The position numbers and the translations under genes are program-made. The notes beneath the pieces were generated by a model. It was given only the letters and a program-made list of their open reading frames with translations. It was not told the DNA's origin and did not search any database. From Rhodococcus zopfii NBRC 100606 = JCM 9919 (GTDB lineage Bacteria; Actinomycetota; Actinomycetes; Mycobacteriales; Mycobacteriaceae): a stretch of 64,000 bases of DNA. Position 1 is the stretch's first letter. Each line of letters begins with the position of its first letter. This document shows positions 36,469-48,377 of this stretch, in pieces. The DNA is taken from the NCBI RefSeq assembly GCF_001895025.1, contig NZ_BCXI01000027.1, forward strand, positions 62,001 through 126,000. Direction: 5' to 3'.

Positions 36469-36654
36469 TCACCAGGAGCTCTTGTGAACCCCGGGAAGTT
36501 CACCGCGGTGTGCCATCTCGCGAAGGCAGATGCGGCAGAGTCCGAACTTGCGGAAGACCGCGTGGGGGCGCCCGCAGCGCTGGCAGCGGGTGTAGGCGCG
36601 CACCGCGAACTTCGGCTTGCTGTTGGCCTTGTTGACCAGTGCCTTCTTAGCCAT
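36469..36654 (-). CDS. rpsZ: 30S ribosomal protein S14, zinc-binding type Z
   Basis: A 61-aa protein with the zinc ribbon [20 protein letters not shown], starting [16 protein letters not shown]. This is the short C+ form found inside the spc operon; actinobacteria often carry a zinc-free paralogue elsewhere for zinc starvation. Confidence 0.97.
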   Translation of the reverse strand: MAKKALVNKANSKPKFAVRAYTRCQRCGRPHAVFRKFGLCRICLREMAHRGELPGVHKSSW

Positions 36655-36658
36655 GGGC

Positions 36659-37225
36659 TCAGTTCTCCTTGAACGGGAAGCCGAGGTGCTTGAGCAGGGC
36701 ACGGCCTTCTTCGTTGTTGGTAGCGGTGGTCACGACGGTGATGTCCATGCCGCGGGGGCGATCGATCCTGTCCACGTCGATCTCGTGGAACATCGACTGC
36801 TCGTTCAGGCCGAACGTGTAGTTGCCGTTACCGTCGAACTGATTGCCGTTGAGGCCACGGAAGTCCCGGATACGGGGAAGGGCGATGGACACGAGACGGT
36901 CCAGGAACTCCCACATGCGGTCGCCACGCAGCGTGACGCGCGCACCGATCGGCATGCCCTCACGCAGCTTGAACTGCGCGATGGACTTGCGGGCCTTGCG
37001 GATCTCGGGCTTCTGACCGGTGATGAGGGTCAGGTCCGCGACCGCACCGTTGATCAGCTTGGCGTCGCGAGCGGCGTCGCCGACGCCCATGTTCACGACG
37101 ACCTTGACGACGCCCGGGATCTGCATGACGTTCGCGTAGTCGAACTCCGCGTTCAGCGCGTCCTTGATCTCGGCGCGGTAGCGGGCCTTGAGGCGCGGCT
37201 GGGTCTTGTTCTCGGTGGTGGTCAT
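36659..37225 (-). CDS. rplE: 50S ribosomal protein L5
   Basis: A 188-aa 5S-rRNA binding protein ([46 protein letters not shown]). It starts 1 nt after rplX ends and lies 4 nt before rpsZ. Confidence 0.97.
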   Translation of the reverse strand: MTTTENKTQPRLKARYRAEIKDALNAEFDYANVMQIPGVVKVVVNMGVGDAARDAKLINGAVADLTLITGQKPEIRKARKSIAQFKLREGMPIGARVTLRGDRMWEFLDRLVSIALPRIRDFRGLNGNQFDGNGNYTFGLNEQSMFHEIDVDRIDRPRGMDITVVTTATNNEEGRALLKHLGFPFKEN

Positions 37226-37226
37226 G

Positions 37227-37544
37227 TCAGATGTCCTTCCCGTTCTTCCGGGAAATCCGAACGCGCTTGCCGGATTCCTCGTCGGTCCGGTAGCCCACGC
37301 GGGTGGGGTTGCCGTCCGAGTCGATGACCGCGACGTTGGAAACGTGGATCGGGGCCTCCTGCGTCACGATGCCCCCGGAGGAGGCGCCGCGCTCGCTGGC
37401 CGAGACCGCCGTGTGCTTCTTGATCCGGTTCACGCCCTCGACGAGGACACGGTTCTCCTTCGGGAAGGCCGCGATGACCTTGCCCTTGGCACCCTTGTCC
37501 TTGCCCGAGATGACGAGCACGGTGTCGCCCTTGTGCACCTTCAT
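37227..37544 (-). CDS. rplX: 50S ribosomal protein L24
   Basis: A 105-aa assembly initiator with the KOW motif [25 protein letters not shown] 37544 shares a base with the rplN stop (TGATG) and has GGAGG 7 nt upstream. An in-frame GTG one codon earlier is less well spaced. Confidence 0.96.
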   Translation of the reverse strand: MKVHKGDTVLVISGKDKGAKGKVIAAFPKENRVLVEGVNRIKKHTAVSASERGASSGGIVTQEAPIHVSNVAVIDSDGNPTRVGYRTDEESGKRVRISRKNGKDI

Positions 37545-37912
37545 CACAGCACCTCCGGAGCGAGCGAGACGATCTTCATGAACCGCTTGTCGCGCAGCTC
37601 GCGGCCGACGGGGCCGAAGATGCGGGTGCCACGCGGGTCGTTGTCACCCTTGATGATGACCGCGGCGTTCTCGTCGAACTTGATGTACGAGCCGTCCGGC
37701 CGGCGGCGCTCCTTGACGGTGCGCACGACCACGGCCTTGACGACATCGCCACGCTTGACGTTGCCACCGGGGATCGCGTCCTTGACGGTGGCGACGATGA
37801 TGTCGCCGATTCCGGCGTAGCGACGGGACGAGCCACCGAGAACGCGGATGCAGAGAATCTCCTTGGCACCCGTGTTGTCGGCGACGCGCAGTCGCGACTC
37901 CTGCTGGATCAC
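37544..37912 (-). CDS. rplN: 50S ribosomal protein L14
   Basis: A 122-aa protein at the subunit interface ([19 protein letters not shown] onward). GTG 37912 is the start. A 302-nt gap upstream separates it from rpsQ, so a promoter for this segment is expected there. Confidence 0.97.
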   Translation of the reverse strand: MIQQESRLRVADNTGAKEILCIRVLGGSSRRYAGIGDIIVATVKDAIPGGNVKRGDVVKAVVVRTVKERRRPDGSYIKFDENAAVIIKGDNDPRGTRIFGPVGRELRDKRFMKIVSLAPEVL

Positions 37913-38214
37913 TAACTTCTCCTTGACCTGGATTGGTATATACGTCAGATTTCCGACCTGGACGTACGCGGTCGTCGGCTACTCGCGGCGCACGTGCGAA
38001 AGACACACGGGTCCCGCGAAGCAACCCGTCCAGGGTAGGCGATATACCGCATGCAGGGCAAATTCGCGAACTGTGAGGTCGCTCCCCTGTCCGGCACCCG
38101 GCCGACGCCGTCCCGAACGCCAACGCGCCCCGAACACCGACGGCACCCCGCCGCCCGTGGAAACGGGCGGCGGGGTGCCGCAGTCGAAAATCTCGCCGCC
38201 GATGCGGGAGAGGC
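37913..38214 (-). other. 302-nt gene-free region between rpsQ and rplN
   Basis: No gene seen. It holds the rpsQ terminator (38141-38180). TATATA near 37936-37943 and TATATC near 38041 on the minus strand are possible -10 boxes for rplN, but neither has a good -35. Confidence 0.5.
38141..38180 (-). terminator. Very stable hairpin after rpsQ
   Basis: CGGCACCCCGCCGCCCG (38141-38157) pairs perfectly over 17 bp with 38164-38180 around the loop TGGAAA. It lies 35 nt past the rpsQ stop and should end the S10-operon transcript. Confidence 0.85.
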
Positions 38215-38499
38215 CTACTTGGCCTTCTCGAGCACCTCGACCAGACGCCACCGCTTGCTGGCGGACAGCGGACGGGTCTCCATCAGCTGGACGCGGTCGC
38301 CGACGCCGGCCAGACCGTTCTCGTCGTGCGCCTTCACCTTGGTGGTACGGCGGATGATCTTGCCGTACAGCGGGTGCTTCACGCGGTCCTCGAGCTCGAC
38401 CACGATGGTCTTTTCCATCTTGTCCGAGACGACGTAGCCGATGCGGACCTTGCGGCTCGCGCGCTCTTCGTTGTTGCTCACTGCCTTTTCCTCACTCAT
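38215..38499 (-). CDS. rpsQ: 30S ribosomal protein S17
   Basis: A 94-aa OB-fold protein ([32 protein letters not shown]). ATG 38499 overlaps the rpmC stop as ATGA. It is the last gene of the S10 operon before the hairpin. Confidence 0.97.
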   Translation of the reverse strand: MSEEKAVSNNEERASRKVRIGYVVSDKMEKTIVVELEDRVKHPLYGKIIRRTTKVKAHDENGLAGVGDRVQLMETRPLSASKRWRLVEVLEKAK

Positions 38500-38732
38500 G
38501 CCACGTCACCCGCATTCGGGCCGGTGGACAGGCCGAGCTCACGCTCGCGCAGCACCGTGTAGATCCGGGCAATTTCGTTCCGCACGACGCGGAGGCGACG
38601 GTTGTTGTCCAACTGTCCGGTGGCCATCTGGAAGCGCAGGTTGAACAGCTCTTCCTTGAACTCACGGACCTTGTCGGCCAGCTCTGCGTCGCTCAGTTCG
38701 CGAAGTTCCGCGGCGGGGGTACCGGTAGCCAT
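38496..38732 (-). CDS. rpmC: 50S ribosomal protein L29
   Basis: A 78-aa helical hairpin at the tunnel exit ([32 protein letters not shown]). ATG 38732 overlaps the rplP stop by one base (TGATG). Confidence 0.97.
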   Translation of the reverse strand: MATGTPAAELRELSDAELADKVREFKEELFNLRFQMATGQLDNNRRLRVVRNEIARIYTVLRERELGLSTGPNAGDVA

Positions 38733-39148
38733 CAGAACTGCTCCTCCCTCGTCACGATGCGGCACTTGCAGGGGAGCTTGTGCATCGCGCGGCGCAGGGC
38801 CTCGCGGGCAATCTCCTCGTTCGGGTAGCTCATCTCGAACAGCACGCGACCGGGCTTGACGTTCGCGACCCACCACTCGGGCGAACCCTTACCGGAGCCC
38901 ATTCGGGTTTCGGCCGGCTTCTTGGTCAGCGGGCGATCCGGGAAGATGTTGATCCAGATCTTGCCGCCACGCTTGATGTGCCGGGTCATGGCGATACGAG
39001 CGGACTCGATCTGCCGGTTGGTGATGTAGGCCGGCTCGAGAGCCTGGATCCCGTACTCACCGAAGGTCACCTGGGTACCGCCCTTGGCGGCACCCGAACG
39101 GCTCGGGTGGTGCTGCTTGCGGTGCTTGACCCGCCGTGGGATCAACAT
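38732..39148 (-). CDS. rplP: 50S ribosomal protein L16
   Basis: A 138-aa protein near the A-site tRNA ([43 protein letters not shown]). It lies 3 nt after rpsC. Confidence 0.98.
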   Translation of the reverse strand: MLIPRRVKHRKQHHPSRSGAAKGGTQVTFGEYGIQALEPAYITNRQIESARIAMTRHIKRGGKIWINIFPDRPLTKKPAETRMGSGKGSPEWWVANVKPGRVLFEMSYPNEEIAREALRRAMHKLPCKCRIVTREEQF

Positions 39149-39151
39149 GCG

Positions 39152-40343
<1,192 letters not shown>

Positions 40344-40347
<4 letters not shown>

Positions 40348-40625
40348 CGACGCTTGCTCTTCCGGTCGTCCTTGATGTGGCCCTTGAACGTACGGGTCGG
40401 CGCGAACTCGCCGAGCTTGTGTCCGACCATCGAGTCCGAAACGAACACCGGCACGTGCTTGCGACCGTCGTGGACGGCAAACGTGTGACCGATGAAATCG
40501 GGCAGGATAGTGGAACGGCGCGACCAGGTCTTGATGACCTGCTTGGTGCCCTTCTCGTTTTGCAGATCCACCTTCGCCAGGAGGTGGTCATCGACGAACG
40601 GGCCCTTCTTGAGGCTGCGTGGCAT
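40344..40625 (-). CDS. rpsS: 30S ribosomal protein S19
   Basis: A 93-aa head protein ([16 protein letters not shown], then [27 protein letters not shown]). It lies 19 nt after rplB. Confidence 0.98.
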
Positions 40626-40644
40626 TCTCTAACTCCCTCCTTGA

Positions 40645-41478
<834 letters not shown>

Positions 41479-41515
41479 GAGTCTTCTCGTCCTCTATCTC
41501 TCGAGTTCCGATCGC

Positions 41516-41821
41516 TTACGCGACCGGGCCTCCGAAGATCTCGATGGGCTTGCTGTCGGCGGCGAGGGTCACGAGCGCGCGCTTGGTGTCCTTGCGCTTG
41601 CCGTAACCGGAGCGGGTCCGCTTGCGCTTGCCCTGACGGTTGGCGGTGTTGACGCTGGTCACCTTGACGCCGAAGACCTTCTCGACGGCAATCTTGATCT
41701 GCGTCTTGTTCGAGTCCGGGTGCACCAGGAAGGTGTAGGTGCCGTCCTCCATCAGCCCGTAGGACTTCTCGGAGATGACCGGAGCCAGCAGGATGTCGCG
41801 CGGATCGGCGATCGTGCTCAC
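41516..41821 (-). CDS. rplW: 50S ribosomal protein L23
   Basis: A 101-aa tunnel-exit protein that docks trigger factor and SRP ([22 protein letters not shown]). GTG 41821 overlaps the rplD stop as GTGA. Confidence 0.97.
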   Translation of the reverse strand: MSTIADPRDILLAPVISEKSYGLMEDGTYTFLVHPDSNKTQIKIAVEKVFGVKVTSVNTANRQGKRKRTRSGYGKRKDTKRALVTLAADSKPIEIFGGPVA

Positions 41822-42501
41822 TTGCTCTCCTCCTTCGCGAGCTGCACGGACTCGGCCGGCCCGTGGATGAACGTGTTGAGCGCCTCGACGCTGAAAACGA
41901 CGTCGTCGCTGTAGAGCACGTCGTACGTGTTCAGCTGATCCGGCGCGATCGGGTGCACGTTCTGCAGGTTCTGCACGCTCTTCCACGCCGCGAGATCCTC
42001 ACGGCCGACGACGAGGAGCAGGTTCTTGCGATCGGTCAGCTCCGCGAGGAAGCTGCGTGCGCCCTTGGTCGACGGGGTCTGCCCGGCGACGAGCTCGGTG
42101 ATCACGTGGATGCGCTCGTTGCGCGCCCGGTCGGAGAGGGCACCGCGCAGGGCGGCGGCCTTCATCTTCTTCGGGGTGCGCTGGCTGTAGTCGCGCGGCT
42201 GCGGGCCGTGGACGACGCCACCGCCGGCGAACTGAGGCGCGCGGGTCGAGCCCTGACGGGCGCGGCCGGTGCCCTTCTGCCGGTACGGCTTCTTGCCACC
42301 ACCGCGGACCTCGCCGCGGGTCTTGGTGGAGTGCGTGCCCTGGCGAGCCGCGGCGAGCTGCGCCACGACGACCTGGTGCAGCAGCGCGATGTTCGCGGGA
42401 GCGTCGAAGATCTCCGCGGGGAGATCCACGGTGCCGTTGGCCTTGCCACCCGGCGCCTTGACGTCCAGCGTCAGCTTGGTTGCGGTCTCGGTGCTGGTCA
42501 T
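41818..42501 (-). CDS. rplD: 50S ribosomal protein L4
   Basis: A 227-aa protein ([40 protein letters not shown] is the tunnel loop). In proteobacteria L4 represses the S10 operon through its leader. ATG 42501 overlaps the rplC stop as ATGA. Confidence 0.97.
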   Translation of the reverse strand: MTSTETATKLTLDVKAPGGKANGTVDLPAEIFDAPANIALLHQVVVAQLAAARQGTHSTKTRGEVRGGGKKPYRQKGTGRARQGSTRAPQFAGGGVVHGPQPRDYSQRTPKKMKAAALRGALSDRARNERIHVITELVAGQTPSTKGARSFLAELTDRKNLLLVVGREDLAAWKSVQNLQNVHPIAPDQLNTYDVLYSDDVVFSVEALNTFIHGPAESVQLAKEESK

Positions 42502-43151
42502 GCCCGTGCACCACCCTTCACTGCGGTCTTGACGATCACGACGCCGCCCTTGCGGCCCGGGATCGCACCCTTGATCAGCAGCAGACCGTTCTCGGCGTCC
42601 ACCTTGTGGACCGAGAGGTTCTGCGTCGTGACGCGGTCGCTACCCATCCGGCCGGACATGCGCGTGCCCTTGAACACGCGGCCCGGGGTGGCGCAGCCAC
42701 CGATGGAACCAGGACGACGGTGCACGGCCTGCGCACCGTGCGATGCACCCTGGCCGGCGAAGCCGTGGCGCTTCATGGTGCCCGCGAAGCCCTTGCCCTT
42801 GGAGGTGCCGGTGACGTCGACGTAGGCGCCGTCCTCGAAGACCTCTGCGGTGAGCTCCTGGCCGATCTCGTAGGCCGAGGTGTCCTCGACACGAAGCTCG
42901 ACGAGATGGCGGCGGGGGGTCACGCCGGCCTTGGCGAATTGGCCGGAGACCGGCTTGTTCACCTTGCGCGGGTCGATGGCGCCGAAGGCGAGCTGCACGG
43001 CGTTGTAGCCGTCGCGCTCCTCGGTGCGGATCTGCGTGACCACGTTCGGTCCGGCCTTGACGACGGTGACCGGGACGACCCGGTTGTTCTCGTCGAAGAC
43101 CTGGGTCATGCCGAGCTTGGTGCCCAGGATTCCCTTGATCTGGTTAGTCAT
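42498..43151 (-). CDS. rplC: 50S ribosomal protein L3
   Basis: A 217-aa early assembly protein ([19 protein letters not shown]; the [22 protein letters not shown] loop reaches the peptidyl-transferase centre). It lies 29 nt after rpsJ. Confidence 0.98.
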   Translation of the reverse strand: MTNQIKGILGTKLGMTQVFDENNRVVPVTVVKAGPNVVTQIRTEERDGYNAVQLAFGAIDPRKVNKPVSGQFAKAGVTPRRHLVELRVEDTSAYEIGQELTAEVFEDGAYVDVTGTSKGKGFAGTMKRHGFAGQGASHGAQAVHRRPGSIGGCATPGRVFKGTRMSGRMGSDRVTTQNLSVHKVDAENGLLLIKGAIPGRKGGVVIVKTAVKGGARA

Positions 43152-43180
43152 GTGTTATCTCCGCTGCGTCTTCTACGAGC

Positions 43181-43486
43181 TCACTGAATGTTGACGTCGA
43201 CGCTGGCCGGGAGGTCGATACGCATGAGCGCGTCGACCGTCTTCGGCGTCGGGTCGAGGATGTCGATCAGCCGCTTGTGAGTACGCATCTCGAAGTGCTC
43301 GCGCGAGTCCTTGTACTTGTGCGGCGAGCGGATGACGCAGTACACGTTCTTTTCGGTGGGCAACGGCACCGGGCCGACCACGCGGGCACCCGTACGGGTC
43401 ACCGTCTCGACGATCTTGCGCGCAGACGCGTCGATCGCCTCGTGGTCATAGGCCTTGAGCCTGATGCGGATCTTCTGTCCCGCCAC
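43181..43486 (-). CDS. rpsJ: 30S ribosomal protein S10
   Basis: A 101-aa protein that also serves as NusE in antitermination ([55 protein letters not shown]). GTG 43486 has AAAGGA about 8 nt upstream. It is the first gene of the S10 operon, read from a leader of up to 370 nt. Confidence 0.98.
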   Translation of the reverse strand: MAGQKIRIRLKAYDHEAIDASARKIVETVTRTGARVVGPVPLPTEKNVYCVIRSPHKYKDSREHFEMRTHKRLIDILDPTPKTVDALMRIDLPASVDVNIQ

Positions 43487-43920
43487 GCTTAGTGTCCTTT
43501 TCTTGCCGCGTTTCGTGGCACCCGAACGAGTCGGGAGCCACCTCGTCTGCACAGCCCCACCGGAACGGCGACCGAGAACAGCACTGACACGATGCGATAC
43601 CGGGCGCACCCGATCCGCTGCCGCTGTTCATCTGTCAATAGTTCTCCGGTCCACGCGGTCGGGCGTGTCGCCTCTCCGCTCATTCCCCGGCCTTGGAGCT
43701 CGATGCCGGAGGAACCAACCGGATGCACCCATACGGGCGCACAGGGGTACTGCTTCCGTCTTGCATGTGGCCGCGACCAGGCCGTCAGGCTCGATCCGCG
43801 ACTGTCACTTCAACCCGTTCCGAGCCGCAAAAAAACCATGACCCGGTCAAGGCAACCCGACCAGTATGCAGGACCGCCCCCGCAAACTCAACTCGGGACA
43901 CCCGACGCACCTCCGGGCCG
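43487..43920 (-). other. 434-nt gene-free region: S10 operon leader
   Basis: No convincing gene. It contains the candidate S10 promoter (43863-43891), a minus-strand run of seven T near 43830, and an isolated TTGACA (43633-43638, minus) without a matching -10. The length is enough for an autoregulatory leader. A small minus-strand ORF (43489-43683) is noted under rejected items. Confidence 0.5.
43863..43891 (-). promoter_or_regulatory. Candidate S10-operon promoter (TTGAGT, 17 nt, CATACT)
   Basis: On the minus strand TTGAGT (43886-43891) and CATACT (43863-43868) have an exact 17-nt spacer, with TG two bases before the -10. It would give an mRNA with a leader of about 370 nt before rpsJ. Confidence 0.5.
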
Positions 43921-45585
43921 TCAACTCGGGCCGGTGGCGGTCGTGATCGCGGGAAGGATCGCCGCGCGCGCGTCGCGCGTGTTCGTCGGATCCGGTCCGG
44001 GTCCGGGCGCGACGACCGAGACCGCGGGGATCTCTCGTGGGGCCGCCGCCAGCGGCGGCACGTCCCGCCAAGCCGGCAACGCGTCCTGCAGCTCGACCGC
44101 GAGGGCGACGACCTCCCGGTCCTGCCAGGCCCGGGCACCGATCTGCACACCGAACGGGATCCCGGTCGCGGACGAGCGGCCGACCGGAAGCGAAACCACC
44201 GGCGCGCCTGCGTAGTTCGCCCACATCACATCGCCCTGCACACCTGCGGACACGGTGTACTCGAGGAATTCGTCCCGGCGCGCGCCGTCGACGAACGTTC
44301 CCGGATAGACCACCGCGTCGAGGTCGTGGTCCACGAACATCCGGTTGTAGTCGTACTGGAATCGGAGGCGGTCGCGTTCGAGGCCGAAGTACTCGGCCGC
44401 CGGGACTGCCAGCCCCGCCGCGGCCGCCGCCAGCGCGGGCAGCCGCTCGGGGCGGTAGAGGTGAAGCCGGTCCGAGAACTGCCGATGGTAGGTCCCGATC
44501 TCGACCATGTCGCCGGTGGCCATCGACGCCGGTTCGGCCGGAGCGACCACGGACACGATCTCGGCTCCGAGAGTGCGGGCCGTGTCGAGCAGCCCGTCGA
44601 AGAGCGAACGCAGCGGCGCGGGGAGCTTCGCGACGGCCGCGTCCGGCACACCGAGCCGCACCCCACCCAGCGGGTCCGCACCGCCGCGCACCGCCGTGGC
44701 GAACCCCTCCCCGGCGAGCGGCGGGCCGAGCAGGGTCGCGGGATCCGACGCGTCCTCCCCCGCCACCACCTCCAGCAGCAGCGCAGCATCGGCGACACTG
44801 CGACCGAGCACGCCGACGTGGTCACGGGTCGGGGTCAGCGGGATCATCCCGGACGTGGTGACCCGGCCGAACGACGGTTTGATCGAACTGATGCCGCACG
44901 CGCTCGCGGGCAGTCGCACCGAGCCACCGGTATCACTGCCGACCGACAGCGGAACGAACCGCGCAGCGAGCGCGGCGGCACTGCCGCCCGACGAGCCGCC
45001 GGGCGAGAAATCGGTGTTCCACGGGTTGCCGACCTGCGGGGTCGCGACTCCGATCGCGAACTCGTCGGTGTGCACGTGACCGAGGAGAACGGCCCCGGCA
45101 TCGCGCAGTCTGCTCCAGACACCGGAATCCCCCGCCGCGATATTGCCCTCGAGCACCCGGCTCGACGCGGTCAGCGGCAGCCCCGACACCGCGAAGATGT
45201 CCTTCAGTGCGATCGGCAATCCGCACAGCGGCGATTCCGGGACACCGTCGCGGCCCGCGCGTCGGAGCCGGTCGGCGGCCGCATCCGCCGCCGCATACGC
45301 GACCTCCGGATACATCCGGATCCATGCGCCGATCTCGCCGTCGAACGCTCGGCTGCGCGCGATGCACGCGTCGAGCAGCTCGCGCGGATGCAGGTTCCCC
45401 GCGTGCAGCAACGCCGCGGCCGAGATCGCGCTCATCAGCGCCGGGTCGGTCTCCGAGACAGAGGCCGGGTCGGGCAGTCGACGGGCGGGGGTCGCGGCGC
45501 CGCCAGGCACCCGGGACATACCCCACACTGCGACGCCCGCCGCAGCTCCCCCCAGAAACCGCCGACGGTTGATGGTCGCAGTCAC
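43921..45585 (-). CDS. Tat-exported amidase (amidase signature family)
   Basis: A 554-aa hydrolase of amide bonds, substrate unknown. The N-terminus TINRRRFLGGAAAGVAVWG is a twin-arginine signal. The catalytic Ser-cisSer-Lys set is present: GLPIALKDIF (Lys), GGSSGGSAAALAARF and GSDTGGSVRLPASACG. Length and motifs match family members that act outside the cytoplasm. GTG 45585 lacks a clear binding site; TATTCT 8 nt upstream suggests a leaderless mRNA. It is divergent from a GntR regulator, likely its controller. Peptide, aryl or acyl amides are all possible substrates. Confidence 0.9.
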   Translation of the reverse strand: MTATINRRRFLGGAAAGVAVWGMSRVPGGAATPARRLPDPASVSETDPALMSAISAAALLHAGNLHPRELLDACIARSRAFDGEIGAWIRMYPEVAYAAADAAADRLRRAGRDGVPESPLCGLPIALKDIFAVSGLPLTASSRVLEGNIAAGDSGVWSRLRDAGAVLLGHVHTDEFAIGVATPQVGNPWNTDFSPGGSSGGSAAALAARFVPLSVGSDTGGSVRLPASACGISSIKPSFGRVTTSGMIPLTPTRDHVGVLGRSVADAALLLEVVAGEDASDPATLLGPPLAGEGFATAVRGGADPLGGVRLGVPDAAVAKLPAPLRSLFDGLLDTARTLGAEIVSVVAPAEPASMATGDMVEIGTYHRQFSDRLHLYRPERLPALAAAAAGLAVPAAEYFGLERDRLRFQYDYNRMFVDHDLDAVVYPGTFVDGARRDEFLEYTVSAGVQGDVMWANYAGAPVVSLPVGRSSATGIPFGVQIGARAWQDREVVALAVELQDALPAWRDVPPLAAAPREIPAVSVVAPGPGPDPTNTRDARAAILPAITTATGPS

Positions 45586-45614
45586 GGGACGAGAATAGAC
45601 GGAACAACCCCGTC

Positions 45615-45653
45615 GTGCAGGCCCCGGAAGAACGCCGGAGTGGGATACTGCAC
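45615..45653. promoter_or_regulatory. Possible GntR operator between amidase and regulator
   Basis: GTGCAG (45615-45620) and CTGCAC (45648-45653) form inverted arms in the 115-nt divergent gap. It is a weak match, with wide spacing for a GntR dimer. Confidence 0.25.
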
Positions 45654-45700
45654 CGACCGGATCCGGTCCCCCGCCGAGCCCCCGGACCCGAGGAGTGCCC

Positions 45701-46396
45701 ATGACATCGTCCGCCCAGCCGCGTCCCGTCGGGTCCCGCGCGCTGCGCCGACGTCCTCAGCTGTCCGACGACGTCGCTGTTCACGTGCGCAATCGCATCA
45801 TGTCCGGCGGCGTGCGGCCCGGCGAGTTCATCCGGCTCGACGAGACCGCCGCGGAACTCGGTGTGAGCGTCACCCCCGTGCGTGAGGCGTTGCTGACTCT
45901 GAGGGGGGAGGGGCTGGTCGAGCTGGTCCCGCACCGCGGGTACGTCGTCGCGCCGCTGAGTCGCGGCGACATCGACGACCTGTTCTGGCTGCAGGGGCAG
46001 ATCGCCGAGGAACTCGCCCGGCGTGCCGCGCAGTCGATCACACCCGAGACGGTCGCCGAACTCACCGAACTCAACGAGCAGTTGCGTGAGGCCGTGCGCG
46101 CGAGCGAGGGCGCACGTATCGAGGACATCGAGTTCGTGTTCCACCGCACGCTGAACCGGGCGGCCGACGCGCGCAAACTCTCGTGGTTCCTGCTCAACGC
46201 CACCCGTTACACACCGGCGAGCTTCTATTCCTCCGATCCCGACTGGGGCGGGGCCGCGGTGCAGAGTCATTCCGATCTGATCGAGGCACTGGCCCGCGGG
46301 GATTCCGACACCGCCGGTGAGGTGACCCGCCGGCACTTCACGGACGGAGCCCGGAGACTGGTCCGCCACCTCGACGAAGTGGGCGTTTGGAACTGA
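45701..46396 (+). CDS. GntR-family regulator, FadR-like with FCD domain
   Basis: A 231-aa DNA-binding protein. The winged helix reads GEFIRLDETAAELGVSVTPVREALLTLRGEGLVELVPHRGYVVAPLS, and the all-helical C-terminal FCD domain contains DIDDLFWLQGQIAEELARRAAQ. Two His residues in the C-terminal part (FHRTLNRAAD and SHSDLIEALARGD) are in the usual metal positions. ATG 45701 follows GAGGAG by 5 nt. It probably controls the divergent amidase and perhaps the ABC genes downstream. Confidence 0.9.
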   Translation: MTSSAQPRPVGSRALRRRPQLSDDVAVHVRNRIMSGGVRPGEFIRLDETAAELGVSVTPVREALLTLRGEGLVELVPHRGYVVAPLSRGDIDDLFWLQGQIAEELARRAAQSITPETVAELTELNEQLREAVRASEGARIEDIEFVFHRTLNRAADARKLSWFLLNATRYTPASFYSSDPDWGGAAVQSHSDLIEALARGDSDTAGEVTRRHFTDGARRLVRHLDEVGVWN

Positions 46397-46524
46397 TCGG
46401 ACACGTCGGGGACACCCCGTCCGGGTAGCATGTCAGCACACCTCGGCGGTCGTCGATCGGCGGCCCCCGCAAAGAACGACAAGGGAGTACAGACCTTCCC
46501 GACAATCGATTCGAGCGGAGCGTG

Positions 46525-47526
46525 ATGCTGGGATATCAGGACTACGCGGTACTGGTGGAAGACGTCCACAAGTCGTTCGGCGAGGTGCACGCGCTCAGCG
46601 GGATCACCTTTTCCGCGACCCCGGGTAGTGTCCTGGGAATCCTCGGACCGAACGGGGCCGGGAAAACGACGACCGTCAAGATCCTGGCGACGCTGCTCCG
46701 GCCCACGAGCGGCCGCGCGCATATCGCCGGCTACGACGTGGTGACCAATGCGCCCGATGTCCGGCGCTCGATCATGATGACGGGTCAGTACGCCGCGCTC
46801 GACGAGGCGCTGACCGGCCGCGAGAACCTGATCCTGTTCGGGCGTCTGATGGGGCTCGACCGGTCGACGGCGAAGACCCGGGCCGATGCACTCCTGGAGG
46901 AGTTCGATCTCGTCGAGGCCGGTAGCCGCGCGGTCCGCCACTATTCGGGCGGCATGCGACGGCGTGTGGACATCGCGTGCGGACTCGTCGTGCGCCCCGA
47001 GGTGGTGTTTCTCGACGAACCGACGACCGGCCTGGATCCACGGAGCCGTCAGGGCGTGTGGTCGCTCGTCGCGGCACTGAAGAACCAGGGCATCACGGTG
47101 CTGCTGACCACGCAGTATCTCGAAGAGGCCGATCTCCTCAGCGACAACATCATCGTCATCGACAAGGGAACCGTCGTCGCGGAGGGCACCGCCGACGAAC
47201 TCAAGGCCCGCACCGGGGGCAGCTTCTGCGAGATCGTGCCCGCCGACCCGGCGGCCGTTCGGTGGGTGGTGCACGCGCTCGGCGACCTGGTGCCCGACGA
47301 GGTACGCGCCGAGATCGCCCAGCACCCGAGCGTCGACCGCGTCTCGATTCCCGCGCCGGGCGGCGCAGCGACGTTGGCCGAGGCACTGCGCCGGCTCGAC
47401 TCCGAGGAGATTCCGCTCGCGGACATCGGACTGCGCCGGCCGTCGCTCGACGACGTGTTCCTCACCCTGACCGGCCACTCCACGTCTCCGGCTGCGGACG
47501 CCTCCGCGGAGGAGGTGGCCACGTGA
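46525..47526 (+). CDS. ABC transporter ATP-binding protein, DrrA-like
   Basis: A 333-aa ATPase of a daunorubicin/lipid exporter. Walker A is GPNGAGKTTT, the signature YSGGMRRR, Walker B VVFLDEPTTGLD, and the H-loop TTQYLEEAD uses Gln before Tyr. A C-terminal regulatory extension of about 100 residues ends before the stop, as in DrrA. ATG 46525 is 4 nt from GGAG; GTG 46522 is the alternative. The stop overlaps the next GTG (GTGA). Confidence 0.92.
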   Translation: MLGYQDYAVLVEDVHKSFGEVHALSGITFSATPGSVLGILGPNGAGKTTTVKILATLLRPTSGRAHIAGYDVVTNAPDVRRSIMMTGQYAALDEALTGRENLILFGRLMGLDRSTAKTRADALLEEFDLVEAGSRAVRHYSGGMRRRVDIACGLVVRPEVVFLDEPTTGLDPRSRQGVWSLVAALKNQGITVLLTTQYLEEADLLSDNIIVIDKGTVVAEGTADELKARTGGSFCEIVPADPAAVRWVVHALGDLVPDEVRAEIAQHPSVDRVSIPAPGGAATLAEALRRLDSEEIPLADIGLRRPSLDDVFLTLTGHSTSPAADASAEEVAT

Positions 47527-48377
47527 CGGCGACCGCGAAGAGCGTGACCGCACAGGGCAGCCTCCGACGCGATGCCACGCTGTCGCTTCCCGAGAAGAAC
47601 GTCGGTGTGCACCGCCGGCCCGAACCGTCGGGGTTCCACCAGTGGCGCGCCCTGTCGGGCCGGTCGATCCGGTCGATGGTCCGCGAGGGTGATCTGCTCA
47701 TCGCGGTGATCGCGCCCCTGGTCTTCACGATCGGCTTCTATCTGCCGTTGAAGTTCGTCATGCAGATCCGGGGCGTCGACTACGCGCAGTTCCTCATGCC
47801 GATCATCGTGTTGCAGGCGATGGCATTCACCGCGATCTCCGCGTCGCAAACCGCCGCCTCCGAGACCGCGAACGGTTTCACCACCCGGCTCAAGACGATG
47901 CCGGTGTCGGCTCCGGTCCCGCTCGTCTCCCGCATGACCAGCAGTTTCGTCCGGTCGGCGGTGGCGCTGGCCGCCGCGGTGGTCTTCGGGTACGCCATCG
48001 GGTTCCGATTCAGCGCCGGTTTCTGGCAGGCTGCGGCGTTCTGCGGGTTCGGTCTGCTCATCGGCATCACCCTCTCCCTGGGAGCCGACGCGATCGGATC
48101 GTTGTCGAAGAGTCCCGAGGCGACCGCGCAGGCGCTGGCCCTGCCCCAACTGATCCTGGGCATGCTGTCCTGCGGGTTCGTTCCGGAGGAAGGCTTCCCC
48201 GAGTGGATCCGTCCGTTCGTCCGCAACCAGCCGATCTCCCAGTTCTCCTTCGCGATGCGTGACATGGCGGAAGGCGGCATCACCGCGTCCGTGCTGCTGC
48301 CGGCGGCACTGTGGTGCGCCGGCCTGCTCGTTGTGTGCGCACCGCTCGCGATCTGGGCGAGTGTGAGGCGCGGATGA
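47523..48377 (+). CDS. ABC-2 type permease, DrrB-like
   Basis: A 284-aa membrane protein with six helices (for example LLIAVIAPLVFTIGFYLPLKF and LMPIIVLQAMAFTAISA). The pattern GFTTRLKTMPVSAPVPLVSR after the second helix is typical of ABC-2 permeases. A cytoplasmic N-terminal stretch of about 45 residues precedes it. GTG 47523 overlaps the ATPase stop and its own stop overlaps the next start. Confidence 0.9.
   Translation: MTATAKSVTAQGSLRRDATLSLPEKNVGVHRRPEPSGFHQWRALSGRSIRSMVREGDLLIAVIAPLVFTIGFYLPLKFVMQIRGVDYAQFLMPIIVLQAMAFTAISASQTAASETANGFTTRLKTMPVSAPVPLVSRMTSSFVRSAVALAAAVVFGYAIGFRFSAGFWQAAAFCGFGLLIGITLSLGADAIGSLSKSPEATAQALALPQLILGMLSCGFVPEEGFPEWIRPFVRNQPISQFSFAMRDMAEGGITASVLLPAALWCAGLLVVCAPLAIWASVRRG

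Noticed and set aside
43489-43683. Small minus-strand ORF (about 64 aa) in the rpsJ leader
   Set aside because: It starts in MSGEATRPTAWTG and ends before rpsJ, but no binding site is evident and it overlaps the presumed untranslated leader. Could be revisited with ribosome profiling.
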